This document shows, piece after piece, positions 62,879 through 64,000 of a stretch of DNA of 64,000 nucleotides. Below the pieces are notes generated by a model, which was not told the origin of the DNA, searched no databases, and saw nothing but the letters and a program-made list of their open reading frames with translations. Made by a program: the position numbers and the translations under genes. Source of the DNA: Streptomyces varsoviensis (GTDB lineage Bacteria; Actinomycetota; Actinomycetes; Streptomycetales; Streptomycetaceae); assembly GCF_000718635.1 (NCBI RefSeq), contig NZ_JOBF01000009.1:171042-235041 (forward strand). Direction: 5' to 3'. Numbering within the stretch: the first letter of the stretch is position 1; each line of letters starts with the position of its first letter.

Positions 62879-63072
62879 GCCCTCATCCTCGCGCGCCGGG
62901 CCGCACAACGCGATGGAAAATGGACGGCGGCCTTCCTGGGCCCGGGCCCGGGCTCGACCCCCGGCTTCGGCCCTCGCCCTCGGCCCCCCGCCCTCGGACA
63001 CCCCCGGCCCCGGAACGCCCCCGCTCGCGCGGGCTCGGCCCACCCGCCGGCGTAGATCATCCGCCGTGCAGA

Positions 63073-63690
63073 ATGGCTTATGTGCCGATGACGAACACCC
63101 CGCAGAGGGCGACGATCGACGACGCCCGACTGGTGAGCCGCGCCCTGACCGCCGCCTTCGACGACGACCCGATGATGCGCTGGTTCTTTCCCGACGACGC
63201 CGCGCGCGAGGAGGGGCTGGGCCGCTACTTCTCCACCATCTTCACCCGGCAGTACGCGCTGCACGGCGTGTGCGAGCGCACCGACGCGGCGGCGGCCTTC
63301 TGGGTGCCGCCGGAGGGGCAGGAGAAGGCCGTGCCCGACGCGGAGACCGTCCAGGAGCTGGAGACCATCCTCGGGGAACGCGCCCCGCTCTTCCGCGACG
63401 CCGTCAAGGCCGCGGCCGGCCACTCCCCGGCGGAGCCGCACTGGTACCTCGCGGTGATCGGCGCCGACCCGGCCGCCCAGGGCCAGGGCCACGGCTCCGC
63501 CCTGCTCCGCTCGGGCCTCGCCCAGGCCGACGCGGCCGGCCTGCCCGCCTACCTGGAGTCCTCCAAGCCCGACAACCTCCCCGTCTACGAGCACTTCGGC
63601 TTCGAGGTGCGCGAGGAGGTCCGGCTGCCGGGCGGCGGCCCGCAACTGTGGATCATGCGCCGCGCGCCCCGCACCCCGTCCGAGGGCTGA
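63073..63690 (+). CDS. GNAT-family N-acetyltransferase
   Basis: A 205-residue acetyl-CoA-dependent transferase. The acetyl-CoA loop Q/R-x-x-G-x-G/A is in DPAAQGQGHGSALLRSGL at about residues 132-150, and SSKPDNLPVYEHFGFEV completes motif B. Residues 25-45 (AAFDDDPMMRWFFPD) are typical of a common Streptomyces subgroup. ATG 63073 and ATG 63088 are both possible and neither has a clear ribosome-binding site; TAGATC at 63052-63057 may be the -10 of a nearly leaderless message. Substrate unknown. Confidence 0.9.
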   Translation: MAYVPMTNTPQRATIDDARLVSRALTAAFDDDPMMRWFFPDDAAREEGLGRYFSTIFTRQYALHGVCERTDAAAAFWVPPEGQEKAVPDAETVQELETILGERAPLFRDAVKAAAGHSPAEPHWYLAVIGADPAAQGQGHGSALLRSGLAQADAAGLPAYLESSKPDNLPVYEHFGFEVREEVRLPGGGPQLWIMRRAPRTPSEG

Positions 63691-63732
63691 CCGGACGGGC
63701 GGCCTGACGGACGGCCGGACGCACGCACGACC

Positions 63733-63769
63733 CGGGCCTCCCGGCTCGCCTGCCTTACGGCGGCGAGCG
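63733..63769. terminator. Bidirectional terminator
   Basis: CGGGCCTCCCG-CTCGCC arms (one bulged G) face GGCGAG-CGGGAGGCCCG. It lies between the acetyltransferase gene and the convergent CvnD-like gene. Confidence 0.75.
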
Positions 63770-63818
63770 GGAGGCCCGAGTCGTGGAATGAGAGCGATCG
63801 GTCCGTACGGGCGGCGTC

Positions 63819-64000
63819 CTACCGCAGCCGGGCCATCAGCGCGTGCTCCACCAGCGTGATCAACGCGCTCTTGGCCTCGCTGCGATGCCGGGCGTCCGTG
63901 ATGATGATGGGGGCGTCCGGGCCGATCTGGAGTGCTTCGCGGACTTCTTCGGGGGTGTAGGGCTGGTGTCCGTCGAAGCCGTTGAGGGCGATGACGAAGG
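63819..64000 (-). CDS. CvnD-like ATP/GTP-binding protein of a conservon (C-terminal end)
   Basis: The reverse strand is open from the window edge to TAG at 63819, giving the last 59 residues. The sequence FVIALNGFDGHQPYTPEEVR, then EALQIGPDAPIIITDARHRSEA, matches the end of the small Ras/ARF-like GTPase (CvnD) found in Streptomyces conservons. There the fourth-base motif NxFD and a final helix follow the G-domain. CvnA-C genes should lie just beyond the window. Position relative to accBE agrees with the cvn1 locus as I recall it. Confidence 0.8.
   Translation of the reverse strand, partial: FVIALNGFDGHQPYTPEEVREALQIGPDAPIIITDARHRSEAKSALITLVEHALMARLR

Overview
The window is high-GC actinobacterial chromosome, almost certainly Streptomyces. 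The evidence is GC-rich third codon positions, GTG/TTG starts, several TAT signal peptides, CYP105-type P450/ferredoxin and LAL-regulator genes, a conservon GTPase end, and a gene order (GGDEF-EAL, ilvBNC, serA, proline genes, leuB, ilvE, cimA, accB-accE, cvnD) that I recall from S. coelicolor SCO5511-SCO5541. That comparison is from memory and was not searched. The region looks like core chromosome with small accessory insertions. I see no rRNA, tRNA, CRISPR array or intact mobile element.

Layout. Bases 1-4.6 kb hold the end of an oligopeptide ABC transporter operon (binding protein, two permeases, one fused double ATPase). Next come a TAT-exported phospholipase C, a small membrane protein, a small basic protein and a large LAL regulator (4.9-11.4 kb). 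Bases 11.4-15.2 kb carry a DUF6191-like small protein, a lipoprotein sugar dehydrogenase, an aldo/keto reductase and a 2-hydroxyacid dehydrogenase. At 15.4-18.4 kb lies a membrane PAS-GGDEF-EAL protein whose EAL domain is degenerate.

Bases 18.4-24.3 kb hold ilvB-ilvN-ilvC and serA behind a leader-peptide attenuator. A PRC-barrel/DUF2382 protein, a P450-ferredoxin pair and a PucR regulator divergent from the two proline catabolic genes follow (24.5-31.4 kb). Bases 31.5-35.8 kb contain a Uma2 nuclease-fold protein, a 43-residue protein, a TetR-SDR pair and a purple acid phosphatase. leuB and ilvE (35.9-38.3 kb), two beta-propeller secreted proteins, an MHS-type transporter, a tandem repeat block and cimA behind a second, Ile-coding attenuator run to 44.9 kb.

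Bases 44.9-52.1 kb hold a TetR/FAD-monooxygenase divergent pair, a family 8 polysaccharide lyase, a broken VapC toxin remnant and accB-accE. Bases 52.1-59.1 kb form a catabolic island: a polyol-type MFS permease divergent from a DhaK-DhaL kinase, a triosephosphate-isomerase paralogue, an RpiB paralogue, a zinc alcohol dehydrogenase and a DeoR regulator. It is best explained as tetritol/tetrulose (erythritol or threitol) use ending in erythrose 4-phosphate. The window closes with an S37 peptidase, a beta-lactamase-fold esterase, a methyltransferase, an acetyltransferase and the C-terminus of a CvnD-like GTPase.

Together the branched-chain genes (ilvBNC, leuB, ilvE, cimA) cover most of isoleucine/valine synthesis through the citramalate route. 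Two of the transcription units appear attenuated by branched-chain-codon leader peptides. The likeliest less-described systems are the tetrulose cluster, the cimA attenuator, and the 59-bp repeat block just upstream of it.
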